The notes beneath the pieces were generated by a model. It was not told where the DNA came from. It saw only the letters and a program-made list of their open reading frames with translations, and made no database searches. Position numbers and translations under genes: made by a program. Positions 42,784 through 51,712 of a stretch of 64,000 bases of DNA are shown here, in pieces. This DNA is from Spongiactinospora rosea (GTDB taxonomy: Bacteria > Actinomycetota > Actinomycetes > Streptosporangiales > Streptosporangiaceae). Location: contig NZ_QMEY01000014.1 of assembly GCF_003315795.1 (NCBI RefSeq), positions 1 to 64,000 of the forward strand, read 5' to 3'. Positions within the stretch are counted from its first letter, which is position 1. Each line of letters starts with the position of its first letter.

Positions 42784-43964
42784 CGGCCCGCCCCGGCGAG
42801 GCCGCTCCCCGCCGGCCCGAGGGGCGGGGCGCGCGGCTGCCGCCGGTGCTGTGGCTGCTGGCGACCGGGGCGTTCGCGATCGGGACCGACGCGTTCGTGA
42901 TCGCGGGCGTGCTCACCGAACTCGCAGCCGAACTCGCCGTCTCCCCCGGTACGGCCGGGCAGCTCATCACCGTCTTCTCCCTCGCCTACGCCGTGCTCGC
43001 GCCCGTCAACGCCTCCCTCACCGGCCGCCTGTCCCGGCGGACCGTGCTGGCCGTGGCCCTGGCCGTCTTCGTCGCGGGCAACCTGATCTCGGCCTTCGCC
43101 GGTTCGTTCGCCGTCGTCCTGGCCGGGCGGGTGGTGGCCGCGGCCGGGGCCGCCGGGTACACGCCGCAGGCGTCGGCCGCCGCGGCGGCGCTGGCCGGGG
43201 AGGAACGCCGGGGCGCCGCGCTCAGCGTGGTGATCGGCGGCCTGACCGTGGCCACCGCGCTCGGGGTGCCGCTCGGCACGTTCGTCGGCGAGGCGTTCGG
43301 CTGGCGGGCGACGCTGCTCGGCGTGGCCGGGCTCGGCGCGCTGGCCCTTGGGGGCGCGCTGGCACTGCTGCCCCGCCTGGAGCCTGCGGGCCATCACACC
43401 ATCGCCGAACGGCTGGCGGGCCTGCGGAATCCCGCCGTGCTGATCACCCTGTCGGTCACGCTCCTCGCCGTCACCGCCGAACACGTCGTCTACACCTACA
43501 TCGCCCCCCTGCTCGCTCCCGCCACCGCGAGCAGCGGCCAGGCGCTGGCCCTGCTGCTGCTGATCTTCGGTGTCGGCGCGGTCGCGGGCAACGGCATCGC
43601 GGGCCCGCTCACCGACCGCTTCGGCCCCCGGGCCATCGCGGTCGCGGCGGTCGGCGGCATGGCCCTGGACCTCGCCCTGCTCCCCCTGTGGTCGCGGTCC
43701 TTCGCGGCGGCGGCCGTCGCGCTGTTCGTGTGGGGCGCGACCGGCTGGATGTACCTGGTGCCGCAGCAGTACCGGCTGCTGGCCCTGAGCGAGACCGGCG
43801 GCCCGTTCACGGTCGCGCTCAACAGCTCCGCGCTCTACCTGGGCATCGCACTCGGCGGCGGCCTGGGCGGCGTACTGATCACCCTGGCCGGACCCCACAC
43901 CCTCGCCGCCCCCGCCTTCGCCCTCGGCCTGGCCGCCGCCCTCCTCGCGGCCCGTACCTATTAG
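42780..43964 (+). CDS. MFS transporter, 12-helix (AraJ/CmlA-like)
   Basis: 394 residues with about 12 hydrophobic segments. Motif A variant N-A-S-L-T-G-R-L-S-R-R-T-V follows helix 2, and motif C-like G-G-L-T-V-A-T-A-L-G-V-P-L-G lies in helix 5. Family members export sugars or drugs. ATGA overlap with the ALAS stop indicates coupled translation, so it may export the product made from 5-aminolevulinate. Confidence 0.9.
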   Translation: MTARPGEAAPRRPEGRGARLPPVLWLLATGAFAIGTDAFVIAGVLTELAAELAVSPGTAGQLITVFSLAYAVLAPVNASLTGRLSRRTVLAVALAVFVAGNLISAFAGSFAVVLAGRVVAAAGAAGYTPQASAAAAALAGEERRGAALSVVIGGLTVATALGVPLGTFVGEAFGWRATLLGVAGLGALALGGALALLPRLEPAGHHTIAERLAGLRNPAVLITLSVTLLAVTAEHVVYTYIAPLLAPATASSGQALALLLLIFGVGAVAGNGIAGPLTDRFGPRAIAVAAVGGMALDLALLPLWSRSFAAAAVALFVWGATGWMYLVPQQYRLLALSETGGPFTVALNSSALYLGIALGGGLGGVLITLAGPHTLAAPAFALGLAAALLAARTY

Positions 43965-44031
43965 CCTCGGAAACGCCGGCGCCCGCGCGGCCTGGGGTGG
44001 TCGGCCGGGCGGGCGGGTCTCACGGGCGGGA

Positions 44032-45249
44032 CTACGGGCGGGCGGTGTTCTTGCCGGTCCAGCCCACCTGCTCGATGGCCACGCGGAGCAGCGGCTTGTC
44101 ACCCTCGACCATCTCGTACTGGAGCAGTTCGGCCGTCTCCTCGGCGAAGGTCAGCCGGACGATGTCCCCGCCCTTGTCCTTGACGGAGAGTGCCACCCCG
44201 GTGCGCCCCAGAGCATCGGTGAACTGGCTCTTCGCGGTGACTCCCGGCTGCTCGGCGAGGATCTTGAACAGGGCCGAGCGGGTGCCGGGCGTGATCGGGC
44301 CGGTCAGCAGGTCCTGGCTGGTCTGCCACAGGTGCTCTGACCTGCTGCTGTCCGCGGCGGACGGGCTCGCCTTCCACAGCTGGTCCAGCTTGCGCTTCAG
44401 CGCCTTCTTGTCGGTGGGCAGCTTCGAGACGTTCTGCAGGGTCAGGCTCGGGTTGCCGATGGAGAAAATCAGATTGAGATCGTTCGTACTGCTGCGCTGC
44501 TTGGCCGACCTCTCCGTCAGCTTCGGCGAGCCCGCCTTCCGCCAGGCCGCCTCGTCCTCGGGGGAACCGAAGGCGACGTCCCCGTACTTCCTCACATTAC
44601 GGTTGTCGAGCCCTTGCTTCCCGGCGAACCACTTCTCCGCCGTCACCGTCTCGTACACCGTGTACGGCAGCGTTCCCTTCTTGAGCTCGTTCATCTTGCG
44701 GTAATACTCCTTCTCCGCGGCCTTGGCCGCGGCCCGATCGCCCTTGGCGTCGGCGATCTTCTTCTTACGCTCCGCCGCGTACTCCCGCACCTTCGCGAAG
44801 TAGTCCCCCATCGCGTGGGTCAGCTTGCTCTGGGTGACCTCGCGGCGGTACCAGTAGTTTCCGGACCCGGCCGGTTCCTGCTTGGCGGTCGTGGCGGCCG
44901 CGGCCAGCAGGAAGGAGCGGGCGTTGACCGGCTCGGCCTTGACCTCGGTGCTCTGCGCGGCGTCCTTCGTGGTGTCGGCGGCCTTCGGGGTGTCCGAGGC
45001 GACGAGCGGCGCCCCGTCGGGGACCGGCGTACTGCCCGAGAAGACGATGACGGCCGCCGCCGCGGCGAGGCCGGTGGCCATCACGCCCCCCGTCAGCAGG
45101 AACGACCGGCGCAGCCTGCGCGGGGCGGTCTCGGTACGCGGCGTCTCGGCGGCGCGGGCGAGGTCGGCGGAACGGCGGCGCATATAGGTCTCCTCGGTGA
45201 TCTCGGTGAGTTGCGCGGGCTTCAGGTCGCGGAAAATGCGGTCGGTCAT
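44032..45249 (-). CDS. CU044_5270-type membrane protein, sigma-factor partner
   Basis: 405 residues. A cytosolic N-terminus of about 48 residues, one membrane helix (S-F-L-L-T-G-G-V then A-rich, about 49-72), and a large extracytoplasmic domain with a K/A-rich coiled region (A-E-R-K-K-K-I-A-D-A-K-G-D-R). The layout is that of the membrane proteins encoded after ECF sigma genes in actinomycetes, likely an anti-sigma or sensor. Its start overlaps the sigma stop (ATGA). Confidence 0.75.
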   Translation of the reverse strand: MTDRIFRDLKPAQLTEITEETYMRRRSADLARAAETPRTETAPRRLRRSFLLTGGVMATGLAAAAAVIVFSGSTPVPDGAPLVASDTPKAADTTKDAAQSTEVKAEPVNARSFLLAAAATTAKQEPAGSGNYWYRREVTQSKLTHAMGDYFAKVREYAAERKKKIADAKGDRAAAKAAEKEYYRKMNELKKGTLPYTVYETVTAEKWFAGKQGLDNRNVRKYGDVAFGSPEDEAAWRKAGSPKLTERSAKQRSSTNDLNLIFSIGNPSLTLQNVSKLPTDKKALKRKLDQLWKASPSAADSSRSEHLWQTSQDLLTGPITPGTRSALFKILAEQPGVTAKSQFTDALGRTGVALSVKDKGGDIVRLTFAEETAELLQYEMVEGDKPLLRVAIEQVGWTGKNTARP

Positions 45250-45791
45250 GCGATCCTCCGGGCGGGACGCCCCTGGGGAACTGCTCTGGCGAAGGTGGTC
45301 TCCACGCGAAGCGCCTGGTCCAGGCGTTTACGCGCACGGTGCAGCCGGACGTTGTAGGTCCGTACCGAACAGCCCATGGCCATCGCCGCCTCTTCGGGCG
45401 TCAGGCCGTACCAGGTCGCGAACACCATGGCCTCCACGTCCTTCTCGCGTAAGGCCGACAGCGCCGCGAGGGCCTGCTCTCTGTCGATGACGTGCTCGGC
45501 CACGTCCCAGGTCTCCATGTCCCGCTGACTGGAAAGGGCCACGATGCGATCGACCAGCGCCTGCCGCCGGTGGCGGGAGTCACGCTGCTTGGCCAGCAGG
45601 TTGCGGGCCACCCCCAAAAGCCACGGCAACGCCGCCTCAGGAACGTCGCTCAGCCGCCGCCACGCCACGATGAACGTCTCACTGGCGACGTCCTCGGCCA
45701 CATCACGCTCGGCCCGCAGCAGCGTGTACCCGAGCACATTGCGGTAGTGCCGGTCGTAGAGATCTGTGAATCGCTCTTCGGGATCGTCCAC
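45246..45791 (-). CDS. ECF RNA polymerase sigma factor
   Basis: 181 residues from GTG 45791. Region 2: F-T-D-L-Y-D-R-H-Y-R-N-V-L-G-Y, D-V-A-E-D-V-A-S-E-T-F-I-V-A-W-R-R; region 4: A-L-S-A-L-R-E-K-D-V-E-A-M-V, T-P-E-E-A-A-M-A-M-G-C-S-V-R-T-Y-N-V-R-L. It is coupled by ATGA to its membrane partner. Probable role: an envelope-signal response. Confidence 0.92.
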   Translation of the reverse strand: MDDPEERFTDLYDRHYRNVLGYTLLRAERDVAEDVASETFIVAWRRLSDVPEAALPWLLGVARNLLAKQRDSRHRRQALVDRIVALSSQRDMETWDVAEHVIDREQALAALSALREKDVEAMVFATWYGLTPEEAAMAMGCSVRTYNVRLHRARKRLDQALRVETTFARAVPQGRPARRIA

Positions 45792-45931
45792 ACCCAGTAG
45801 TCCCTCCAGGCGTTCCCGGATTACCGCAACACTCCCGATTCATCCCGCCACAACAAATCAAGTACCGGTCCGACCGGGTGCCACCCCAGCTCCGGATGCC
45901 GCTCGAACCCGCCCCCCGCCGGGTACGGCGC

Positions 45932-46369
45932 TCAGGCGTCGGCCGGCTCTGTGGGGTCGGTGGTGCGGTCGGTCAGGCGTTCGTAGCGTTGGCGGGCGGC
46001 CTGGGGGGTGCCGAGGCCCAGGCCGAAGGCGATCTCCTGCCAGGTCATGCCGCGGCCCCTGGCCATGCCGAGGAGGCCGGCTTCGAGCCGGTCCATCTCC
46101 TCGCGGGCCACCGGGAGGAGGGTCAGTGCGGCGGTGATGTCGGCGTGGTCGACCTCGGGCTCGCCGTCGTCGGCCGTCGCCACCCCGCTGAGCAGGAACG
46201 ACACGATCCTGACGGCCTCGTGCGGGGCGATGACCGAGGGGTGGATCTGGCGGGAGCGCTGCTCGTCGGTGGCCGCGTGCCGCTCGGCGATGCGGTTGAG
46301 CGAGGCGTGGACGCGGTGCGCCCGCACCTGGGCGGGCTGCGGCTGGGTGAAGGGATCAGAAGTGGACAT
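45932..46369 (-). CDS. Small HTH protein
   Basis: 145 residues. The C-terminal half has R-G-M-T-W-Q-E-I-A-F-G-L-G-L-G-T-P-Q-A-A-R-Q-R-Y-type helices, a helix-turn-helix common in actinomycete DNA-binding proteins; the N-terminal half is helical and acidic. No known target. It faces the STAND-SARP gene across a promoter region containing a perfect dyad. Confidence 0.75.
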   Translation of the reverse strand: MSTSDPFTQPQPAQVRAHRVHASLNRIAERHAATDEQRSRQIHPSVIAPHEAVRIVSFLLSGVATADDGEPEVDHADITAALTLLPVAREEMDRLEAGLLGMARGRGMTWQEIAFGLGLGTPQAARQRYERLTDRTTDPTEPADA

Positions 46370-46415
46370 ACGACCAGGATGGGCGATTCATCGCTTCGTT
46401 GTCAACATTGCATGT

Positions 46416-46430
46416 TGAACAGACTGTTCA
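46416..46430. promoter_or_regulatory. 15-bp palindrome in the divergent promoter
   Basis: TGAACAGACTGTTCA is a perfect 7-bp dyad with one central base. It lies 46 bp upstream of the HTH gene's start and 58 bp before the SARP start at 46489. Confidence 0.55.
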
Positions 46431-46488
46431 CATCTGGACAGCGTGCCCCGCGCGGGATTCAGTGATCCGTAGGTCTCGTAATGCAGGC

Positions 46489-49400
46489 ATGTCCCACCGC
46501 CAGGGCGGCCCCGCGGTGCCCCCGGCCCGGCGCAGGGAGGTCAGGGTGGCGAGGGGTACGGCCATGCCGTTGACGGCGCGCTGCACGGCGGTGGTCGCGG
46601 CGGCGGGGTACGGCAAGACCGAGGCGGTGCGCCGCTGGCTGCGCGGGGCCTCGGTGAACTGGCACTCGCGAGTACCGCCAGAGGGCCGGGACGGCGGGGA
46701 CTGGCTGGTCATCGACGACCTGCGCGCGTTCCCCGCCGGGCAGGTCAGGCTGCTGCTGGACCGTACGGGGCCGGCCGCCAAGGTGGTGATCGTCTCGCGG
46801 CTGCCGCCCCCCGGCGGCGCGCGGCTGCCCGGCCTGCGGGTGCTCGGCCCCGCCGACCTCGCGTTGTCGGCGGCGGCGGTGGCCGCGGTACTGGGCCGGG
46901 AGTACGGCATCCGCGACGCGAGCACCACCCGCCAGGTCCACGCCCTGACCGCGGGCTGGCCCGCGCTGGTCCATCTGGCGGGCGGGCAGCTGAGCGCGGG
47001 CGCGTCCATGCTCGCCGACCTGCCCGCCGAACTGCCCACCGACCTGCCCGCCGAACTGGTCGCCGCCAGGCTCGCCGCCCCCGGCACGGCGCTGGCCGGG
47101 TTCGTGCGGACGGAGGTACTGGCCGCGTTCCCCCCGGCGATCTGCCGGTTGCTGGCCGATCTGGCCCACTTGGACCCGGTCGATGCGGAGTTGTGCGGGG
47201 CCCTCGGCATCGGGAGGGCGGAAAGGGATCTGGACGTGCTGGTGCGTACCGGGCTGCTGGTGCCGTGCGCGTCACCGACCGGCCGGGCGGCGTATCGGCT
47301 GGTTCCGCTGGTCGGGGCGGTACTCCTGGCCTGCCGCCCGCTCCCCGTCCCGGCCCGGCGGCGGCTACTGCGCCAGGCCGCGGCCTGGTACGAACACGCC
47401 GGGCTCCCCGCGGCGGCCATCACCGCCCACCGGGGGCTCGGCGATCACGCCGCCTGCGCGGGAGTGCTGCTCACCGACGGCGAACGGGCCATCGCGAACG
47501 GCTCCGCGCCGCTGGTCGCCGAAGCCGTCCGGGGGTTGCCGCAAGCGCTGCGCTGCCGGCGGCTACGGCTCCTGCTCGGCCAGGCGCTCACGGTGACCGG
47601 ACGCTACGAGGAGGCCCTGGCCGTACTGGTCCCGCTGGCGGAGCAGGGGATGGACGCGGCGCTGGCCTGGCGGCTGGGCAGCGTGCATTGCCTGCGGGCG
47701 CGTCCGCATGAGGCGATCGAGGTCTTCGGCAAGGCCCACCTTTCCGGCGTACCGGACCCGGCCGAGGAGGCCATGCTGCACTCCTGGCACGCGACCGCCC
47801 ACTGGCTCACCGGCGACCCGGCCGCCTGCGGGGACCTCGCCGCCCGCGCGTTTTCCGCCGGTACCGCCGCGGGGCCCGCCGCCGAGGCCGCCGCGCACAC
47901 CGCGCTGGCGCTGCACGCCATGCTGTCCGGCGACCCGGCCGGCGACGCCGAGCATCATGAACGGGCCCTGCGGCTGGCCGAGCGGGCCGGGGACCTCGTG
48001 CAGGCCGCGCGCATCCGCACCAGCCGTTCCGGCCTGCTGCTGGACGAGGGCGAGTACGCCGAGGCGCTGGCCGAAGCGCTGGCGGCGGCGGCCCTGGCGG
48101 AGGTCTGTGCGGCGAGGGCGTACCTGCCCGGCGCGCTGTGCAACGCCGCCGAGGCGCTGACCGCGATGGGACGGCTGGACGAGGCGACCGGCCATCTGGA
48201 GTACGTGCTGTCGCTGCACCAGCGCGACGGTTCGGCCCGTCCGCTGACCGGGCTGGGCGACATCCACCGGCTGCGCGGGCAGCGGCAGCTCGCCCAGGCC
48301 GCGTACGAGGAGGCCGTGCGCATCGCGGAGTCCGCCGGGAATCGGCAGGCGCTCGTGCCCGCGCTGTGCGGGCTCGCGCTGGTCGTCCACCAGGACGACC
48401 CCGAGGCCGCCGAGCGGCTCGCCGCCCGGGCCGCCTCCGCTTCCGGGGGCCGGCGGGCGGCGCGGGCGCTGGTCGTCCGCGGCCGGGTCGCCGCGCTGAC
48501 CGGCGACCTCGAACGCGCGCTCCGCGCGGCCCGGCAGGCGACCGAACCGGCCCGCCGCCACCACGACAAGGCCGCTCTCGCCGAGGCCCTGGAACTGCGG
48601 GCGGCGGCCGAGCGCGACCCCGCCCAGGCCCGGCTCGCGCTGGCGGAGGCCCTGGCGACCTGGCAGGTCACCGGCGCGCTGCTGCACGTCGATCGGCTGC
48701 GCGCGGTACGCGGCCACCTCCCTAGGGCGACCTCCGCCGAACGCCTCGCCGCCCGCCAGGCCGCCGAACGCCTCCAGGCCGCGGGCGTGCCGCTCACCCC
48801 TGTGTCGCCGGTCGTCACGGTTCGCACACTGGGCGGGTTCGAGGTCGTGGTGGACGGCGTACCGCTGCCCCCGTCGGCCTGGCAGTCCCGCAAGGCCCGC
48901 GGCCTGCTGCGGATCCTGGTGTCGCGGCGCGGGCGGGCGGTCGCGCGCGAGGAGATCGCCGAGTTCCTGTGGCCGGGCGAGGAGCCCGCGCGCGTCGCGC
49001 ACCGGATGTCGGTCGCGCTCTCGGTCCTGCGCTCGGTACTCGATCCCGGCCGCCGGGTGGCCGCCGATCACTTCGTACGCACCGGCTCGGGAGCCGTCGC
49101 CCTGGACACCTCCCAGGTCGGCATCGACGTGGAGACCTTCCTGGAGGAGGCCGAGTACGGCCTGAGCCGCCCCGAACACGGCCGCGCCCTGTTGATCGCC
49201 GCCGAACGCCGCTACACCGGCGACTTCCTGGAGGACGAGCCGTATGAGGAGTGGTCCGGCGCGGTACGCGAACTGGCACGGGCCACCTACCTGCGCGTGG
49301 TGCGCACCCTGGCCGACCTCGCGCTCGACGCCGCCGACGTGGACGACGCGGCCCGCTGGCTGCTGCGCATCCTGGGCCGGGACCACTACGACGAGCGCTC

Positions 49401-49521
49401 CCACCTGGACCTGGTACGCGTCCTGCGCTCAGCGGGCCGCCACGGCGAGGCCCGGCGCGCGTACGAGCGCTACCTCGCCGCCATGCGCGCGATCGACGTG
49501 CCCCCCGCCCGCGAGCCCTAG
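46489..49521 (+). CDS. Large STAND NTPase-TPR regulator with C-terminal SARP (OmpR-BTAD) domain
   Basis: 1010 residues. N-terminal NTPase: Walker A A-A-A-G-Y-G-K-T (about 42-49), Walker B W-L-V-I-D-D-L. MalT-type arm and TPR-like helical repeats run from about 300 to 740. The C-terminus (about 747-1010) carries the winged helix L-G-G-F-E-V-V-V-D-G, S-R-K-A-R-G-L-L-R-I-L, V-A-R-E-E-I-A-E-F-L-W-P, and the BTAD helices with R-S-H-L-D-L-V-R-V-L. Canonical SARPs have the DNA-binding part first; here it is last. Likely a ligand-gated activator of a specialised pathway. ATG 46489 is used because the upstream TTG lacks a site. Confidence 0.88.
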   Translation: MSHRQGGPAVPPARRREVRVARGTAMPLTARCTAVVAAAGYGKTEAVRRWLRGASVNWHSRVPPEGRDGGDWLVIDDLRAFPAGQVRLLLDRTGPAAKVVIVSRLPPPGGARLPGLRVLGPADLALSAAAVAAVLGREYGIRDASTTRQVHALTAGWPALVHLAGGQLSAGASMLADLPAELPTDLPAELVAARLAAPGTALAGFVRTEVLAAFPPAICRLLADLAHLDPVDAELCGALGIGRAERDLDVLVRTGLLVPCASPTGRAAYRLVPLVGAVLLACRPLPVPARRRLLRQAAAWYEHAGLPAAAITAHRGLGDHAACAGVLLTDGERAIANGSAPLVAEAVRGLPQALRCRRLRLLLGQALTVTGRYEEALAVLVPLAEQGMDAALAWRLGSVHCLRARPHEAIEVFGKAHLSGVPDPAEEAMLHSWHATAHWLTGDPAACGDLAARAFSAGTAAGPAAEAAAHTALALHAMLSGDPAGDAEHHERALRLAERAGDLVQAARIRTSRSGLLLDEGEYAEALAEALAAAALAEVCAARAYLPGALCNAAEALTAMGRLDEATGHLEYVLSLHQRDGSARPLTGLGDIHRLRGQRQLAQAAYEEAVRIAESAGNRQALVPALCGLALVVHQDDPEAAERLAARAASASGGRRAARALVVRGRVAALTGDLERALRAARQATEPARRHHDKAALAEALELRAAAERDPAQARLALAEALATWQVTGALLHVDRLRAVRGHLPRATSAERLAARQAAERLQAAGVPLTPVSPVVTVRTLGGFEVVVDGVPLPPSAWQSRKARGLLRILVSRRGRAVAREEIAEFLWPGEEPARVAHRMSVALSVLRSVLDPGRRVAADHFVRTGSGAVALDTSQVGIDVETFLEEAEYGLSRPEHGRALLIAAERRYTGDFLEDEPYEEWSGAVRELARATYLRVVRTLADLALDAADVDDAARWLLRILGRDHYDERSHLDLVRVLRSAGRHGEARRAYERYLAAMRAIDVPPAREP

Positions 49522-50093
49522 CCTCCGGCACGCGGCAGCAGGCACACCGCCACACTGCTCGCCTGGTACGACCAGCTTCCCGGCGACGACTGCCGCTCCT
49601 TGTGCCAGAAACGGTACTTCCGGTAGATCCCCAGCGCGCCGGGGCTGGTGCGTTCCCCGATGAACCGATAGGCCATGATGTCGCCGCCCTCGGCCTGGAT
49701 ATAGTCGCCCGGCGCCGTACACGGGGGCTGCTCGGTCGCGCCCTGCGGCGTCAGCTCGGTGACCGACGAGAGCCCGAGACTGAATTCGCACGCCGCGACC
49801 GAGGTGTTCAGGAAACGCTGCTTGGTGACTCCGCCGGACAGGTAATTCTCCTCGGTCAGCCAGTACCGCCTGGTCCAGTTGATCGCCCACGGACCACTTC
49901 CGCCGCCATTGGTCCGCTGCCCGACGACCCAGTTGGTGTAGGACGTACCGATCGGCGGATTAGTACTGTGACTGCCCATCGTGCAGCGCCAGTCCAACGC
50001 GGCGGCCGACGCCGGCCCCGCCCCGACGAGCGTCGAAACGCCCATCCCCAACGCCAGCGCGACCGAGGCCGCCCGCATGATCGCCGTGCTCAC
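49518..50093 (-). CDS. Secreted protein of unknown function
   Basis: 191 residues from GTG 50093, six bases after GGAGG. Signal peptide: M/V-S-T-A-I-M-R-A-A then a hydrophobic stretch to A-S-A near residue 30. The mature protein has Cys residues in W-R-C-T-M-G, A-A-C-E-F and P-P-C-T-A, plus V-A-V-C-L-L near the end, probably two disulfides, and Trp/Tyr-rich strands. I do not recognise the family. Its end overlaps the SARP gene by 4 bp on the other strand. Confidence 0.7.
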   Translation of the reverse strand: MSTAIMRAASVALALGMGVSTLVGAGPASAAALDWRCTMGSHSTNPPIGTSYTNWVVGQRTNGGGSGPWAINWTRRYWLTEENYLSGGVTKQRFLNTSVAACEFSLGLSSVTELTPQGATEQPPCTAPGDYIQAEGGDIMAYRFIGERTSPGALGIYRKYRFWHKERQSSPGSWSYQASSVAVCLLPRAGG

Positions 50094-50193
50094 TGCCAGC
50101 CTCCGAACAAGTGGGGGGTGCCATGAAGTGCCGCCCCCAAGTGTCCGCCCCCACCTCACAGCCACCTCAACGCCCGATCAACGCGCCCGGCCA

Positions 50194-50361
50194 TCACATC
50201 CGCGAGACGAAGAACCCGGCGATGCCCAGCATGAGCAGGAGCAGCAGGAAAAAGATGATCGCGAGAAACGGCTTACGCTCATTCCAGGCCCATCTGAGAT
50301 ATCCCCCGAATAGAACAACACCCGCACCGCCGACGAGAACCATCAGCATTTCAAACGGCAT
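50194..50361 (-). CDS. 55-residue membrane protein
   Basis: A complete small frame (ATG 50361, TGA at 50194-50196) not overlapped by a better gene. It encodes M-P-F-E-M-L-M-V-L-V, a first hydrophobic helix (residues 5-20), a polar Y-L-R-W-A-W-N-E-R-K-P-F turn, and a second helix (32-52) rich in F and L. The two-helix hairpin with a charged loop is convincing. An AGTGGGG site lies before the ATG. Function unknown. Confidence 0.6.
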   Translation of the reverse strand: MPFEMLMVLVGGAGVVLFGGYLRWAWNERKPFLAIIFFLLLLLMLGIAGFFVSRM

Positions 50362-50576
50362 TACGCCCCACTTCGATCGACTCTCAGCCGAATATCGACC
50401 AGCTTCTGTGGAACGTTACAAGAGTCACAATTGGCGGCTTCAAACTGCCGCTCGATCTGAAGTACGACAAACCACTCAGGCGCAACCTGGCCCTGTTGGC
50501 GATGAAGCGTCACCTGTCGGCGTACCGGCGGCGATCACGCAACTCACAGCGGCCGGACACCATAAGCTCATCGCCC

Positions 50577-51539
50577 ATGCGAACCCTCGTCACCGGCGGG
50601 GCCGGGTTCATCGGCTCCCACCTCACCGACGCCCTGCACGCCCGTGGCGACACCGTCACCGTCGTGGACTCGCTGGTCACCGGCCGCGCCACCCGGCTCC
50701 CGGACGCGACGGACCTGCGGCGGATCGACATCACCGACGCCCCGGCGGTCGCCGCCGCCATACGAGAGGCCCGCCCCGAGGTCATCTACCACCTGGCGGC
50801 GCAGATCGACGTACGGACCTCGGTCGCGGACCCGGCGCGCGACGCCGCGGTCAACATCGGCGGGACGATCAACCTGCTCAACGCCGCCCGGGACATCGGG
50901 GCGCGCCTGGTGTTCACCTCCACCGGTGGTGCCCTGTACGGCGCCGCCGCGGCGATCCCCTCCCCCGAGGGCACGCCGGCCGAGCCCGAGGCCCCGTACG
51001 GCACCGCCAAGCTGTGCGCCGAGCAGTACCTCGCCCTGTTCAACCGCCTGCACGGCACCCGGCACGCCGCCTTGCGACTCGGCAACGTGTACGGGCCGCG
51101 CCAAGACCCCAGCGGGGAGGCGGGAGTAGTGTCGATCTTCAGCGGAGCCGTGTACGCCGGGCGGCGCCCCACGATCTACGGCGACGGCAAGGCGACCCGC
51201 GACTACGTCTACGTGGCCGACATCGTCGCGGCCTTGATCGCCGCGGGCGAAGCCGACCGGGCCGGAGTGTGGAACATCGGCACGGGCCGCGAGACCAGCG
51301 TCCTCGACCTGGTCGATCTGATCGCCACGGCGGCGGGCCACGAGGTCGCCCCCCTCCATGCCCCGCCCCGGCCGGGCGAACTCCAGCGCAGTGCCCTCGA
51401 CTCCACGGCCGCCCGGACGGACCTGGGCTGGGAGCCGAAGATCGCCATCAGCGACGGCATCGCCCGCGTGTACTCCTGGGTCCGCGCCGACCACCCCGAC
51501 CGCACCTCCGCAGGGCTCGGGGCCGCCGACGAGACATGA
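50577..51539 (+). CDS. NAD-dependent sugar epimerase/dehydratase (GalE-like)
   Basis: 320 residues, extended SDR: G-G-A-G-F-I-G-S-H-L, V-V-D-S-L-V-T-G, H-L-A-A-Q-I-D-V-R-T-S-V, catalytic Y-G-T-A-K, R-L-G-N-V-Y-G-P-R, Y-G-D-G-K-A-T-R-D-Y-V-Y-V-A-D. Closest to UDP-glucose 4-epimerase-type proteins. No glycosyltransferase is adjacent, so it probably serves general UDP-sugar metabolism. ATG 50577 is chosen because the glycine-rich loop follows within ten residues. Confidence 0.9.
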   Translation: MRTLVTGGAGFIGSHLTDALHARGDTVTVVDSLVTGRATRLPDATDLRRIDITDAPAVAAAIREARPEVIYHLAAQIDVRTSVADPARDAAVNIGGTINLLNAARDIGARLVFTSTGGALYGAAAAIPSPEGTPAEPEAPYGTAKLCAEQYLALFNRLHGTRHAALRLGNVYGPRQDPSGEAGVVSIFSGAVYAGRRPTIYGDGKATRDYVYVADIVAALIAAGEADRAGVWNIGTGRETSVLDLVDLIATAAGHEVAPLHAPPRPGELQRSALDSTAARTDLGWEPKIAISDGIARVYSWVRADHPDRTSAGLGAADET

Positions 51540-51712
51540 ACACCTTCGCAGGCACGCGGCGACCCGCGAAGTTTGATTAGTTCAATTAGGCCCAAGGATG
51601 GCTTATCAAGCGCTACTTCTTGTGCCTCGGTATCAACGCCGTCCGCGGCACAGACGGCGCTCCGGAGGCAGTGCGGGCGGCACGCTGTATGGAAAGCCGG
51701 CGTTGGGGGCTA

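Noticed and set aside
50111-51580. Plus-strand frame covering the epimerase in another frame
   Set aside because: It overlaps the 55-residue membrane gene and the epimerase; composition is Arg/Pro-rich as in shadow frames.
51597-51710. Further copy of the dispersed repeat near 51.7 and 52.3 kb
   Set aside because: Only short GCGGCACGCTGTAT-like matches; not enough to call a copy.
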